In this document: piece by piece, positions 36,890-44,818 of the stretch
How the letters are laid out: each line of letters begins with the position of its first letter
Numbering within the stretch: position 1 is the stretch's first letter
Source: Prevotella sp. UBA2444
GTDB taxonomy: Bacteria > Bacteroidota > Bacteroidia > Bacteroidales > Bacteroidaceae
Length of the DNA: 64,000 nucleotides
Assembly (NCBI GenBank): GCA_002342665.1
Contig: DDQK01000007.1
Location: forward strand, 34,042 to 98,041
Direction of reading: 5' to 3'
Notes under the pieces: generated by a model
The model's database searches: none
What the model saw: the letters and a program-made list of their open reading frames with translations, nothing else
What the model was told of the DNA's origin: nothing
Position numbers and translations under genes: made by a program

Positions 36890-36897
36890 TATCTTTG
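36890..36897 (+). promoter_or_regulatory. -7 promoter element for the small lipoprotein gene
   Basis: TATCTTTG followed by CG, 20 bases before the ATG at 36918. The first ATG of the open frame (36825) is upstream of it. Confidence 0.7.
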
Positions 36898-36917
36898 CGC
36901 CGAAAATAGCATTCGTT

Positions 36918-37304
36918 ATGAAAAAAACATTTCTTTTTATGCTGACAGCCATCGTTTTCGGTGCTTGTCAGGAGTCGATGGAAGACAGGTGTGAGCGCGA
37001 AGCCAAGGAGTTCACCCGCAAGAATTGTCCTACGATGATGACGGAGGACATCAGGATGGACAGCATGACCTTTGAGCGGAGCACGCACACCATACATTAT
37101 TATTATGCGCTGACGGGTAGTTCGGACCGTGCCGATTCCTACGACAAGGAAGATGTGAAAGTGAAGTTGAGGGATGGTCTGAAGAACATCACGACGCTAC
37201 AGACCTACAAGGATGAGGGGTATAATTTTGAATACACCTATCGTTCGGAGAAAGATCCGAAAGTGGTGTACTTCAATGTGCTGCTGACAAAAAAGGATTA
37301 TTAG
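36918..37304 (+). CDS. Small hypothetical lipoprotein
   Basis: A 128-residue protein from the ATG at 36918, the first after the promoter. It has a lipoprotein signal (MKKTFLFMLTAIVFGAC, lipid-anchored Cys17). The mature part (EREAKEFTRKNCP, TFERSTHTIHYYYALTG, NFEYTYRSEKDPKVV) is a small mixed alpha/beta domain that I do not recognise with certainty; similar short lipoproteins are frequent in Bacteroides and Prevotella. It is monocistronic and ends at a strong shared terminator. Function unknown. Confidence 0.8.
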   Translation: MKKTFLFMLTAIVFGACQESMEDRCEREAKEFTRKNCPTMMTEDIRMDSMTFERSTHTIHYYYALTGSSDRADSYDKEDVKVKLRDGLKNITTLQTYKDEGYNFEYTYRSEKDPKVVYFNVLLTKKDY

Positions 37305-37307
37305 CAG

Positions 37308-37336
37308 AGAGCCCCGCCAGCATGGCGGGGCTCTTT
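37308..37336. terminator. Bidirectional terminator between the lipoprotein gene and yebC
   Basis: AGAGCCCCGCCA (37308-37319), a 3-base loop and TGGCGGGGCTCT (37323-37334) form a perfect 12-bp GC-rich stem, placed between two convergent genes (37304 and 37341). Confidence 0.85.
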
Positions 37337-37340
37337 GGTA

Positions 37341-38066
37341 TCATTCCGGCTGCATATTGGTATAGACCGTCTGCACGTCGTCGAAGTCTTCGAGCTTCTC
37401 CACCATCTTGTCGATAGTTTCTCGCTGCTCTGGAGTGACCTCCTTCAGATCATTGGGGATACGTGTAAACTCAGCCCCCGTCACCTCGAAGCCGTTCTCC
37501 TCAAGATGCTTCTGGATGGCACCGAAGCTGGAGGGATCGCCATAGATGGTGATGCTGTTCTCCTCCTCGTCCTCGTCGAACTCATCCTCAACACCATAGT
37601 CAATCAGGTCGAGGATCATCTCGTCCATATCCAGTCCGTCCTTCTTCTTGAAGGTGAAGACGGCCTTGTGGTCGAAGAGGAACGAGAGGGAGCCCTGGGT
37701 TCCGAGATTGCCGTTGAACTTGTTGAACACTGAGCGCACGTCACCCACGGTACGGGTGGTGTTGTCTGTAAGTGTCTCCACGAAGATGGCGATACCGTGA
37801 GGTCCATATCCCTCGTAGGTCACCTCCTTGTAGTCACTCTGATCCTTGCCCATAGCGTTCTTGATGGCACGCTCGATATTGTCCTTAGGCATGTTCTCAC
37901 GCTTGGCATTGGCAATGATGGCACGGAGTGCAGGGTTGTTCTCTGGCTCCGGACCGCCTGCCTTGACAGCGATGGCGATCTGCTTGCCGATCTTGGTAAA
38001 TGTCTTGGCCATGTGGCCCCATCGCTTCAGCTTCGTAGCCTTACGATATTCAAATGCTCTTCCCAT
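37341..38066 (-). CDS. YebC/PmpR-family (TACO1-like) protein
   Basis: A 241-residue YebC-type protein. The N terminus shows MGRAFEYRKATKLKRWGHMAKTF and the family core AIIANAKRENMPKDNIERAI. It continues with YEGYGPHGIAIFVETLTDN and FEVTGAEFTRIPN. YebC proteins have been described as transcriptional regulators and, more recently, as translation factors that ease ribosome stalling. The acidic stretch DEFDEDEEEN is normal in Bacteroidota members. It lies 36 bases downstream of pheT on the same strand, so the two are probably co-transcribed, fitting a translation link. Confidence 0.92.
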   Translation of the reverse strand: MGRAFEYRKATKLKRWGHMAKTFTKIGKQIAIAVKAGGPEPENNPALRAIIANAKRENMPKDNIERAIKNAMGKDQSDYKEVTYEGYGPHGIAIFVETLTDNTTRTVGDVRSVFNKFNGNLGTQGSLSFLFDHKAVFTFKKKDGLDMDEMILDLIDYGVEDEFDEDEEENSITIYGDPSSFGAIQKHLEENGFEVTGAEFTRIPNDLKEVTPEQRETIDKMVEKLEDFDDVQTVYTNMQPE

Positions 38067-38102
38067 ATCTTTAATTCATATTTAATAATTCATAATGCAT
38101 AA

Positions 38103-40565
38103 TTAGCGAAGCTCAGCGTTGAGTTGCTTCTTCAGGTTGGCGATGAGTTTCTGCATGATGGCATCAATCTGCTTGTCGCCCATGGTCTTCTCCTCGTCCT
38201 GGAGGATGAAGTTGACGGCATAAGACTTCTTGCCGGCAGGCAGCTTGTCACCCTCGTAGACGTCGAACAGCTCTACACGCTTGAGGAATTTTTTCTCTGT
38301 CTGACGGGCTATCTGCTCTATCTGGGCAAATTCCACGCCATTGTCTACCAGCAGAGCCAGGTCGCGGCTCACGGCAGGGAACTTAGGAATCTCGGTGTAG
38401 AGTACCTCATTCTTGCGAATCACCTTCATCAGAGCCGTCCAATTAAGTTCCGCGTAATAGACTGGATTGTCGAGTGAGAACTGCTTCTGCAGCTTCTTGG
38501 CGATGATGCCCATCTCGACAAGCTTCTTGCCACCGCGATTCTCGAAGGTGAGACCGCTGGAGAAGATACCGTTTTCAGACTTCTTGCGTACAATCATTCC
38601 CGGCTTCACACCAATGCGGCGCAGGATATTCTCCACGTAGGCGCTGAGCTCGTAGAAGGTGCTGTCCTCGTTCTGATGCGCCCAGGAGCCCTCGACGCGC
38701 TTGCCCGTCACCCAGAGTCCGCAATGATACTGCTCCTTATAGGCCTGCATGGGATCGTCGTCGTTCTGTTTCTCCGGCGTGAAGGTATAGACATTGCCGA
38801 ACTCAAAGAACCGCAGGTTCTGACGCTTACGGTTCACATTGTGTTGAATGCTCTCCAAACCACCGAAGAGAAGCGTCTGGCGCATCACGTTGAGATCGCT
38901 GGAGAGGGGGTTCATGATTTTGACGCAGTTCTCGGAGGGGTAACTTTGTAGACTGTCGTAGTACGACAGTTTACTCAACGAGTTGTTGAGGATTTCATTG
39001 AAGCCCTCGCCTACGAGCTGCTCACTGACGATGTTGGCCAGCTTGTGCTTCTGGTCCTCGTCGCCCTTGATGACGAGCGAGCTCTTCAGCTGGGTGGGAA
39101 TCTCCACATTATTATATCCGTAGATGCGCAGGATATCCTCCACCACATCGCAGGGGCGCTGCACATCCACACGGTATGCAGGAATCTCGAGCGTAAGGCC
39201 CTGTTCGTTCTCATATTTAACTTCCATATCGAGCGACAGGCAGATGGCCTTGATGATTTCCGCAGGAATCTCCTTGCCAATCAGGCTGTGCACATAGTCG
39301 AAGCTGAGGTCGACAACCGCATTGCGGATGGGCTCCGGATAGACATCACAGACCTCCATTGACACCTTGCCACCAGCCAGCTGCTGACAGAGGATAGCAG
39401 CCTGCTTGAGGGCGTAGATGGTGCCGTTGGGATCGATGCCGCGCTCAAAACGGAAGGAAGCATCAGTGCTCAGCCCATGGCGACGAGCACTCTTGCGGAT
39501 CCACGTGGGATGGAAATATGCACTCTCGAGCACCACGTTCTTGGTGGTCTCGTAGGTACCACTACCCTTTCCTCCGAACACACCAGCGATACACATCGGC
39601 TCCTCGCTATTGCAGATGGCCAGGTCGCGGTCGGAGAGCTTATGCTCTACGCCGTCGAGTGTCTGGAAGGGTGTGCCTTCGGGCATGGTCTTCACCACAA
39701 TCTGATGGCCCTTCACCATGTCGGCATCAAAGCAATGCAAGGGCTGACCATAGGCCATCATGATATAATTGGTGATATCGACGATATTGTTGATGGGACG
39801 CAGGCCAATGGTTGTCAGACGATTCTTCAGCCAGTCGGGCGACTCCTTCACTTCGCAATCGGTGATGCTGACGCAGGCATAGCGCTTGCAGGCCTCCTGA
39901 TTCTCGATGGTCACCAGGATGGGCAGGTCGTGATTGTCGACCTTGAACTCCGAACAGTCAGGACGATGCATACTTGTCTGGTAGCCATTGCGCTTCAGCC
40001 AGGCATACAGATCGCGTGCCACGCCCCAGTGGCTCAAGCCGTCGGCACGATTGGCGGTAATATCGACCTCGATGAGCCAGTCGCTCTCCAGGTGGTAGTA
40101 TTCTGCAGCGGGAGTACCAACGACTGCATCGTCAGGCAGCACGATGATGCCATCGTGAGAGGTGCCGATACCGATCTCGTCCTCAGCGCAGATCATGCCA
40201 CAGGACTCAACGCCGCGCAGCTTCGACTTCTTGATGACGAACTCCTTGTCGCCATCATAGAGCACACAACCGAGATCAGCCACAATCACCTTCTGGCCTG
40301 CAGCCACATTAGGCGCTCCACACACAATCTGCGAGGGTTCGCCCTTGCCTAAGTCTACCGTAGTCACATGCAGGTGGTCGCTGTTGGGATGCATCTCGCA
40401 AGTGAGCACCTTGCCCACGTAGAGCCCTTTCAGTCCACCCTTGATACTCTGTACTTCTTCCAATGCGTCGACTTCAAGACCTGTCGATGTCAGAGCGTCA
40501 GCAACCTGCTGGGCTGTGAGGTCGAAATCCACGTATTCCTTCAACCATTTGTAGGAAATATTCAT
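38103..40565 (-). CDS. pheT: Phenylalanyl-tRNA synthetase beta subunit
   Basis: An 820-residue PheT. It starts with MNISYKWLKEYVDF and a tRNA-binding EMAP-like domain (GKVLTCEMHPNSDHLHVTTVD, VCGAPNVAAGQKVIVA). B3/B4 editing (ITDYIMMAYGQPLHCFDAD-like stretch, written here as NIVDITNYIMMAYGQPLHCF), B5 (RVDVQRPCDVVEDILRIYGY) and the C-terminal FDX-ACB domain (IPKFPAVSRDLALLVD) follow. With PheS it charges tRNA-Phe; pheS is not nearby, which is usual in Bacteroidota. A TAACTTTG promoter lies upstream. Confidence 0.96.
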   Translation of the reverse strand: MNISYKWLKEYVDFDLTAQQVADALTSTGLEVDALEEVQSIKGGLKGLYVGKVLTCEMHPNSDHLHVTTVDLGKGEPSQIVCGAPNVAAGQKVIVADLGCVLYDGDKEFVIKKSKLRGVESCGMICAEDEIGIGTSHDGIIVLPDDAVVGTPAAEYYHLESDWLIEVDITANRADGLSHWGVARDLYAWLKRNGYQTSMHRPDCSEFKVDNHDLPILVTIENQEACKRYACVSITDCEVKESPDWLKNRLTTIGLRPINNIVDITNYIMMAYGQPLHCFDADMVKGHQIVVKTMPEGTPFQTLDGVEHKLSDRDLAICNSEEPMCIAGVFGGKGSGTYETTKNVVLESAYFHPTWIRKSARRHGLSTDASFRFERGIDPNGTIYALKQAAILCQQLAGGKVSMEVCDVYPEPIRNAVVDLSFDYVHSLIGKEIPAEIIKAICLSLDMEVKYENEQGLTLEIPAYRVDVQRPCDVVEDILRIYGYNNVEIPTQLKSSLVIKGDEDQKHKLANIVSEQLVGEGFNEILNNSLSKLSYYDSLQSYPSENCVKIMNPLSSDLNVMRQTLLFGGLESIQHNVNRKRQNLRFFEFGNVYTFTPEKQNDDDPMQAYKEQYHCGLWVTGKRVEGSWAHQNEDSTFYELSAYVENILRRIGVKPGMIVRKKSENGIFSSGLTFENRGGKKLVEMGIIAKKLQKQFSLDNPVYYAELNWTALMKVIRKNEVLYTEIPKFPAVSRDLALLVDNGVEFAQIEQIARQTEKKFLKRVELFDVYEGDKLPAGKKSYAVNFILQDEEKTMGDKQIDAIMQKLIANLKKQLNAELR

Positions 40566-40610
40566 TATACCGATTCTTTAGTAATTACTCTGAATTGAAA
40601 TTTCAAGGCG

Positions 40611-40618
40611 CAAAGTTA
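40611..40618 (-). promoter_or_regulatory. -7 promoter element for pheT-yebC
   Basis: TAACTTTG followed by CG on the minus strand, 45 bases before the pheT ATG. Confidence 0.65.
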
Positions 40619-40677
40619 CTAAAAAATCGGTATACTGGCAAATTTTTCTATCGAAATTTCAGTTAAACACTAAAACT

Positions 40678-41298
40678 CTACTCAATACACTTCATTAAGA
40701 AGTCGACAGCACCATTGACGCCGAACTTCCTTACATCAATGGAGATGTCGTAGTTGCGGGCATCTGTCCAATCCTTCCCTGTGAAAGTCTTTGTATAAAG
40801 TTCACGACTGTAATCATTGTCTACCACCATCGCCGCGGCATCAGAGAGATTCAGGCCGTACTTCTCGGCAATACGCCTCTTTCGGCAGTCTTCCGAAGAA
40901 TGTACAAAGATTTTCAAGGCATTGGGATGTTCGGCAAAGATATGGAATCCGCAGCGACCCACGAGTACGCAAGACTCTTCCGCCACAATAGAACGGATGG
41001 CGTCTGCCTGGGCCTCGAAGAGGTCGTGCGAGGTACGGTCGTGCTCCAGGCCATTGTATTCGGCATGCGTCATATAGTTGCGGTAGAAGTCGGTGAAATC
41101 GTCTCGCCAGAGTGGATTGCGAGCCTCTATCTTCTCCATAGCCTCCTCAACCACGCTCATACGTTTGGCCACCTCATTGATAATCTGCTTGTCGAGCAGT
41201 TTTACTCCCAACCTACGAGCCAGTTCTGCTCCAATCTCATGACCGCCTGTTCCAAACTGACGGCTGATCGTAATAACGAATTGCTCCTCCCTATTCAT
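40678..41298 (-). CDS. Cytidylate kinase-like protein
   Basis: A 206-residue P-loop protein. The N terminus ITISRQFGTGGHEIGAELARRLGVKLLDKQII matches the cytidylate_kinase-2 family (AAK6/Cmk-like), and CVLVGRCGFHIFAEHP is its second motif. The classical GKGT-type P-loop is replaced by GTGGHEIG, as in this family. Members are common in Firmicutes and Bacteroidota and are thought to phosphorylate a nucleoside monophosphate, but the substrate is unproven. It is a single gene with its own promoter. Confidence 0.85.
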   Translation of the reverse strand: MNREEQFVITISRQFGTGGHEIGAELARRLGVKLLDKQIINEVAKRMSVVEEAMEKIEARNPLWRDDFTDFYRNYMTHAEYNGLEHDRTSHDLFEAQADAIRSIVAEESCVLVGRCGFHIFAEHPNALKIFVHSSEDCRKRRIAEKYGLNLSDAAAMVVDNDYSRELYTKTFTGKDWTDARNYDISIDVRKFGVNGAVDFLMKCIE

Positions 41299-41335
41299 AG
41301 TGCTTTGAATTTTTAGTTAGTAAATATTTATGCCA

Positions 41336-41343
41336 CAAAGTTA
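41336..41343 (-). promoter_or_regulatory. -7 promoter element for the cytidylate kinase-like gene
   Basis: TAACTTTG on the minus strand, 38 bases before the ATG at 41298. Confidence 0.6.
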
Positions 41344-41378
41344 CGAAAAAGATTTGGAACTACCAAATCTTTTCCGCA

Positions 41379-42926
41379 TTATTTTTGCAAATAGGCTGCA
41401 GCCATCTCTGCGCAGCGCTCACCATCGACCCCTGCCGAGACGATGCCACCTGCATAGCCAGCCCCTTCACCACACGGGAAAAGACCTTGAAGGCGAACGT
41501 GTTGCAGCGTTTCGCGATCCCTCAAGATACGCACCGGGCTGCTGGTTCTGGTCTCTACAGCTATCAGCGCGGCCTCGTTGGTGAGGAATCCGTGAGCGTT
41601 GCGCCCGAAAGTCTTGAAGCCTTCCTGAAGCCGGGAGGAAATCATCTTCGGCAGCCAGAAGTGCAGCGGACTGGAGATGAGCCCTGGAGCATAGGACGAC
41701 TTGGGGAGGTCGTAACTGAGTCGCCCGTTGACAAAGTCAGACATACGCTGGGCAGGTGCCGTCTGCTTCATGTTCCCCTGTTGCCAGCAGGTCTTCTCCA
41801 ACTGCTCCTGAAACGCCATCACCCTCAGCACTCCGTCGCCTTCGATATCCTCCGGGCGCACCTCTACCACCATCCCAGAATTACTCCATTGAGTACCACG
41901 ACTGGCCGGGCTCATCCCGTTGACAACGATTTGTTCCTTGTCCGTGGCAGCAGGAATCACAAAACCTCCCGGACACATACAGAACGAGTAGACGCCTCGC
42001 CCGTCCACCTGGGTCACCATCGCATACTCTGCTGCCGGCAGATATTTCCCCCGGCCCTGCTTGGAGTGATACTGGATCTGATCAATCAACTGCGACGGAT
42101 GCTCCAGTCTCACTCCCACCGCGATACCCTTCGCCTCGACCTCAATCTTTGCTTCAGCCAGATATCTGTAAACATCACGTGCCGAGTGACCTGTGGCCAG
42201 AATCACAGGACCGCGATACTCCTTGTCGGCGATGCATCCCGCCACTCTGTCTCCCTCCACGATGAGTTGAGTCATCTTGGTCTGGAAGTGTACCTCACCA
42301 CCACTATTAATAATAGTATTGCGCATGGCCTCGATCACCTTCGGCAAGCGATCAGTACCTATATGAGGATGGGCATCGGCAAGAATGGCCGTCGAGGCAC
42401 CATGCTGACAAAACACGTTCAGGATCTTGTCCGTATTGCCGCGCTTCTTCGAACGGGTGTAGAGCTTGCCATCGGAATAGGCTCCTGCCCCACCCTCGCC
42501 GAAACAGTAGTTGCTCTCGGCATCCACCTTCTGCGTCCTGGTGATGTCAGCCAGGTCTTTCTTGCGGTCGTGTACGTTCTTGCCTCGCTCGAGGACGACG
42601 GGACGAAGGCCAAGCTCTATCAGGCGCAAGGCTGCAAACAATCCTCCTGGGCCGGCACCGACGACAATCACCTGTGGCCGCCCCTCCACATTGGGGTATT
42701 CTGTCCTGACATATTCATCATCACGGTCGGGCTGCTCATTCACGTAGACCCTCACCTTCAGATTCACGTATATCTGCCGCTGACGGGCATCGATGCTCCG
42801 CTTCAGGATCCTCACCCCGCAGATGGTTCTCATGTCGACACCGTTCTCGTCGGCCAGCCAGCGCTTCAGTCTGTCTTCCTGTGCTGCCACCTCGGGCACC
42901 ACCCTTATCTGGTATTCGTTGATCAT
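41379..42926 (-). CDS. FAD-dependent oxidoreductase (COG2509-type)
   Basis: A 515-residue flavoprotein. An N-terminal helical/beta domain (residues 1-90) precedes the FAD-binding Rossmann motif VIVVGAGPGGLFAALRL, then the family-specific FGEGGAGAYSDGKLYTR, the second motif VILATGHSARDVYRYL, and a C-terminal LFPCGEGAGYAGGIVSAGVDG. This matches the uncharacterised dehydrogenase family (COG2509) present in many anaerobes. The substrate is unknown. It starts 6 bases after the Rpn-type nuclease stop, so they share a transcript. A 517-codon antisense frame across it is a shadow. Confidence 0.9.
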   Translation of the reverse strand: MINEYQIRVVPEVAAQEDRLKRWLADENGVDMRTICGVRILKRSIDARQRQIYVNLKVRVYVNEQPDRDDEYVRTEYPNVEGRPQVIVVGAGPGGLFAALRLIELGLRPVVLERGKNVHDRKKDLADITRTQKVDAESNYCFGEGGAGAYSDGKLYTRSKKRGNTDKILNVFCQHGASTAILADAHPHIGTDRLPKVIEAMRNTIINSGGEVHFQTKMTQLIVEGDRVAGCIADKEYRGPVILATGHSARDVYRYLAEAKIEVEAKGIAVGVRLEHPSQLIDQIQYHSKQGRGKYLPAAEYAMVTQVDGRGVYSFCMCPGGFVIPAATDKEQIVVNGMSPASRGTQWSNSGMVVEVRPEDIEGDGVLRVMAFQEQLEKTCWQQGNMKQTAPAQRMSDFVNGRLSYDLPKSSYAPGLISSPLHFWLPKMISSRLQEGFKTFGRNAHGFLTNEAALIAVETRTSSPVRILRDRETLQHVRLQGLFPCGEGAGYAGGIVSAGVDGERCAEMAAAYLQK

Positions 42927-42932
42927 ACGAGA

Positions 42933-43904
42933 CTATAGCATGCTGACCTCTTTTTGAGTCAGTCTGAGGCTTTTAGCAATGACTTCAACGGGGACACCAT
43001 TCTCCTTCAGGTTTCTAGCGTTCTCAAGTCGTTCCTCTGCCCGACCTTGTTCACGACCTTCTGCCCGGCCTTCTTCACGGCCTTGCTCACGACCCTCTTC
43101 ACGCCCCTCTTTAAGCCCTGCGATGCGGGCTTCAAGCAACTGGGTCTTCAGAACATCGGTGTCTCTGACCAGCGTGTCGAGGTAATAGTCATAGGCCCGC
43201 TGCTGTTCTGGCGGCATCCGCAGGTACTCCAGTCGTTCGCGGGCCTCCTTCAGGCCCGGAACGGTCGTGTCGGGACTGATGTACTCGTCCTTCAGGTAGC
43301 GCATCCACTCGTCGAGAGGGTCGACAGCCAGTTTGTCGAACTCATTGACACGAATGACATAGTATTCGGGGAATATATTCTCGGGCGATACCACCCTGAG
43401 GTCTTCGCGCTCGTGTTCCGTCAGGGCCAGCTGGTCGCCGTCGTGGACGCCGTAAAGGATTGTCTGCCCGTGATACAAATAGTCGGTACCCTCACCCAGT
43501 TTGAAATAGAGGATATTGATGCTGAACACCTTTTTCACCTGCTCGTAGGTACTGCCGCTCCTCATGTGCTCCGTGATGGCCTTGGCCACGCCGTAAAGCA
43601 TGCGCTGCAAGTAGTCCAGCTCGCGGGTCTGCTGTATCTCAACCAGGATGATCTCGCCCTTGGAGTTCTTGGCCTTGATGTCCACGCGATTGTACTTGTC
43701 GTCCTTCGACTCCTTGTTCGACTCACTGTCGAGCAGTTCAACGATTGTCACCTTCTCCTTCACCAGAACGGATATCAGGCCCTCGAAGACCACGAAATCT
43801 GCCTTGTTGCGGAGGATGTTCTTCGCTGCCCAGTCGAAACGGATGTACTTCGGATTGCTCACTTTCTTTGCTCCTTTCTTTGATTCTTTACTCTTTGTTC
43901 TCAT
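42933..43904 (-). CDS. Rpn-family PD-(D/E)XK nuclease/putative transposase
   Basis: The protein has 323 residues from the ATG at 43904, chosen because the promoter element at 43930-43937 excludes the ATG at 43940. The N-terminal domain (YIRFDWAAKNILRNKADFVVFEG) and the nuclease motif VDIKAKNSKGEIILVEIQQ are those of the Rpn (recombination-promoting nuclease) family. The catalytic D and ExQ are intact. A glycine/arginine/glutamate tetrapeptide repeat (GREE, GREQ, GRAE) forms a charged linker near the C terminus, and the end QKEVSML is helical. Rpn proteins promote RecA-independent recombination and may be mobile. It is full-length and co-transcribed with the FAD oxidoreductase. Confidence 0.88.
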   Translation of the reverse strand: MRTKSKESKKGAKKVSNPKYIRFDWAAKNILRNKADFVVFEGLISVLVKEKVTIVELLDSESNKESKDDKYNRVDIKAKNSKGEIILVEIQQTRELDYLQRMLYGVAKAITEHMRSGSTYEQVKKVFSINILYFKLGEGTDYLYHGQTILYGVHDGDQLALTEHEREDLRVVSPENIFPEYYVIRVNEFDKLAVDPLDEWMRYLKDEYISPDTTVPGLKEARERLEYLRMPPEQQRAYDYYLDTLVRDTDVLKTQLLEARIAGLKEGREEGREQGREEGRAEGREQGRAEERLENARNLKENGVPVEVIAKSLRLTQKEVSML

Positions 43905-43929
43905 AGCTATTGATTTTTGATTACCGCTG

Positions 43930-43937
43930 CAAAGATA
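43930..43937 (-). promoter_or_regulatory. -7 promoter element for the Rpn-FAD oxidoreductase unit
   Basis: TATCTTTG followed by CAGC on the minus strand, 25 bases before the ATG at 43904. Confidence 0.7.
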
Positions 43938-44042
43938 CAAACAATTTCTGAAAGTTCCAAAAGAAAAGAACAGAATCTTGCGAAAAATTGATCCGTTAGT
44001 AGCAGTAAGACGCCCGGCGAACCTGAGAGGTTTTATACGGAG

Positions 44043-44126
44043 GCTTCCTGCAATTCTATGGAGGCGCTATAGGAAAAAATAAAAGTTCCGTAGAATCGTA
44101 GGGAACTTCCGTGGAATCCTATGGAG
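44043..44126. repeat. Three degenerate copies of a 21-bp motif
   Basis: CTTCCTGCAATTCTATGGAG, GTTCCGTAGAATCGTAGGGA and CTTCCGTGGAATCCTATGGA are related by eye. The copies are spaced irregularly. Nothing else is recognised here. Confidence 0.4.
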
Positions 44127-44201
44127 CCTTCGCGTGATGATACGCGCGCGTAAGAACACAGAGGATCTGACCCTTCTATGTGCCTATTCGTGTGCAGGCA
44201 C

Positions 44202-44282
44202 TCAACACCGACACTTAAACTCCGGACCTGGCCCCAGGTTGAACACGTTGTCTGCATCGCCGTCTGATTTCTTTTTGGGCAT
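44202..44282 (-). CDS. Possible 26-residue peptide ending in CRC
   Basis: The minus strand reads ATG to TGA as MPKKKSDGDADNVFNLGP followed by GPEFKCRC. It has a lysine-rich start, an acidic middle, a glycine/proline stretch and two cysteines as CxC at the end. The composition is non-random and unlike the flanking repeats. A weak TAAATTTC (44328-44335), one base off the -7 consensus, lies about 45 bases upstream. No biosynthetic or export genes adjoin it. It may be a real small protein, a leftover gene end or chance; I do not assign a function. Confidence 0.35.
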   Translation of the reverse strand: MPKKKSDGDADNVFNLGPGPEFKCRC

Positions 44283-44492
44283 GATTTATCGTTGTTGAAA
44301 GATGGCTCTCGCCGCCTTTCCGTTGGAAATTTAGGACTTTTCTCTCAAATAGCAATGGATTTATGCAAAAAAGTGACAGAAGTTTGCTCATTTCGTATCA
44401 ATTGTACACTTTTGCCTCCGCTGACGAGCCTTTTTAGCGTCTCATTGATAACAGGCGAGTATAGCTCGAGCGGAGGGAGGAGGGACTTAGCC

Positions 44493-44548
44493 GGGAGAAA
44501 GGATGGTCTAAACTGGGAGAAAGGATGGTCTAAACTGGGAGAAAGGAT
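44493..44548. repeat. 22-bp tandem repeat, about 2.5 copies
   Basis: GGGAGAAAGGATGGTCTAAACT occurs at 44493-44514 and again, identically, at 44515-44536; a third partial copy (GGGAGAAAGGAT) runs to 44548. Copy number may vary between strains. Confidence 0.75.
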
Positions 44549-44588
44549 AGGGTAAAGTAGTCGTGCAGCGGGCGTGGTTGATATTTGC

Positions 44589-44641
44589 GGCTCCCGCCGT
44601 AAATGATTACGGCCCCCGCCGTCAATGTCTGCGGCGGGGGC
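44589..44641. repeat. GC-rich direct and inverted repeats upstream of thrA
   Basis: CGGCTCCCGCCGTAAATG (44589-44606) and CGGCCCCCGCCGTCAATG (44610-44627) are two direct copies. GCCGTAA/TTACGGC (44596-44613) forms a small hairpin, and GCCCCCGCCG (44612-44621) pairs with CGGCGGGGGC (44632-44641) to form a strong one. It lies about 105 bases upstream of the thrA promoter. Confidence 0.65.
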
Positions 44642-44745
44642 TGTGAACCAGATTTTACTTGGCATGACATACGAAAGTTGTTTGAGATGCAAATGACGCC
44701 ATGCAAAAAATGGAAAGATTATTTGGTGATTTCCACAATTTACTG

Positions 44746-44753
44746 TACCTTTG
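44746..44753 (+). promoter_or_regulatory. -7 promoter element for the threonine operon
   Basis: TACCTTTG followed by CA, with TTTGG at 44722 as the -33 element. The leader to the ATG at 44819 is about 60 bases and contains nested GC stems (GCCG with CGGC, CCCC with GGGG at about 44774-44788) but no obvious threonine-rich leader peptide. Confidence 0.75.
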
Positions 44754-44818
44754 CAGCGCCGTTGGAGGAGTCCCCGCTTGTTTTGGGGTACCGTCGGCAA
44801 GATAAATTGCATAGGAAT

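Larger units (their letters stand above)
43941..44818. other. Repeat-rich intergenic gap between the Rpn gene and thrA
   Basis: About 880 bases without an ordinary gene. It contains degenerate repeats (44043-44126), a possible 26-codon ORF on the minus strand (44202-44282), a 22-bp tandem repeat (44493-44548), GC-rich hairpins (44589-44641), and the thrA promoter and leader (44746-44818). Confidence 0.7.

Noticed and set aside
41385..42938. 517-codon open frame on the plus strand
   Set aside because: It is the mirror of the FAD oxidoreductase gene, whose FAD motifs are clear. The antisense product shows no domain and has His/Arg/Leu-rich shadow composition.
44493..44548. CRISPR-like array
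   Set aside because: The units are directly adjacent without spacers and there are no cas genes; it is a simple tandem repeat.
44603..44818. 72-residue N-terminal extension of ThrA
   Set aside because: It lies upstream of, or over, the thrA promoter, and ThrA proteins start at MKVMKFGGTS.
44754..44818. Threonine attenuator with leader peptide
   Set aside because: No start codon or Thr/Ile-rich mini-ORF lies in the short leader. Only nested GC stems are visible.
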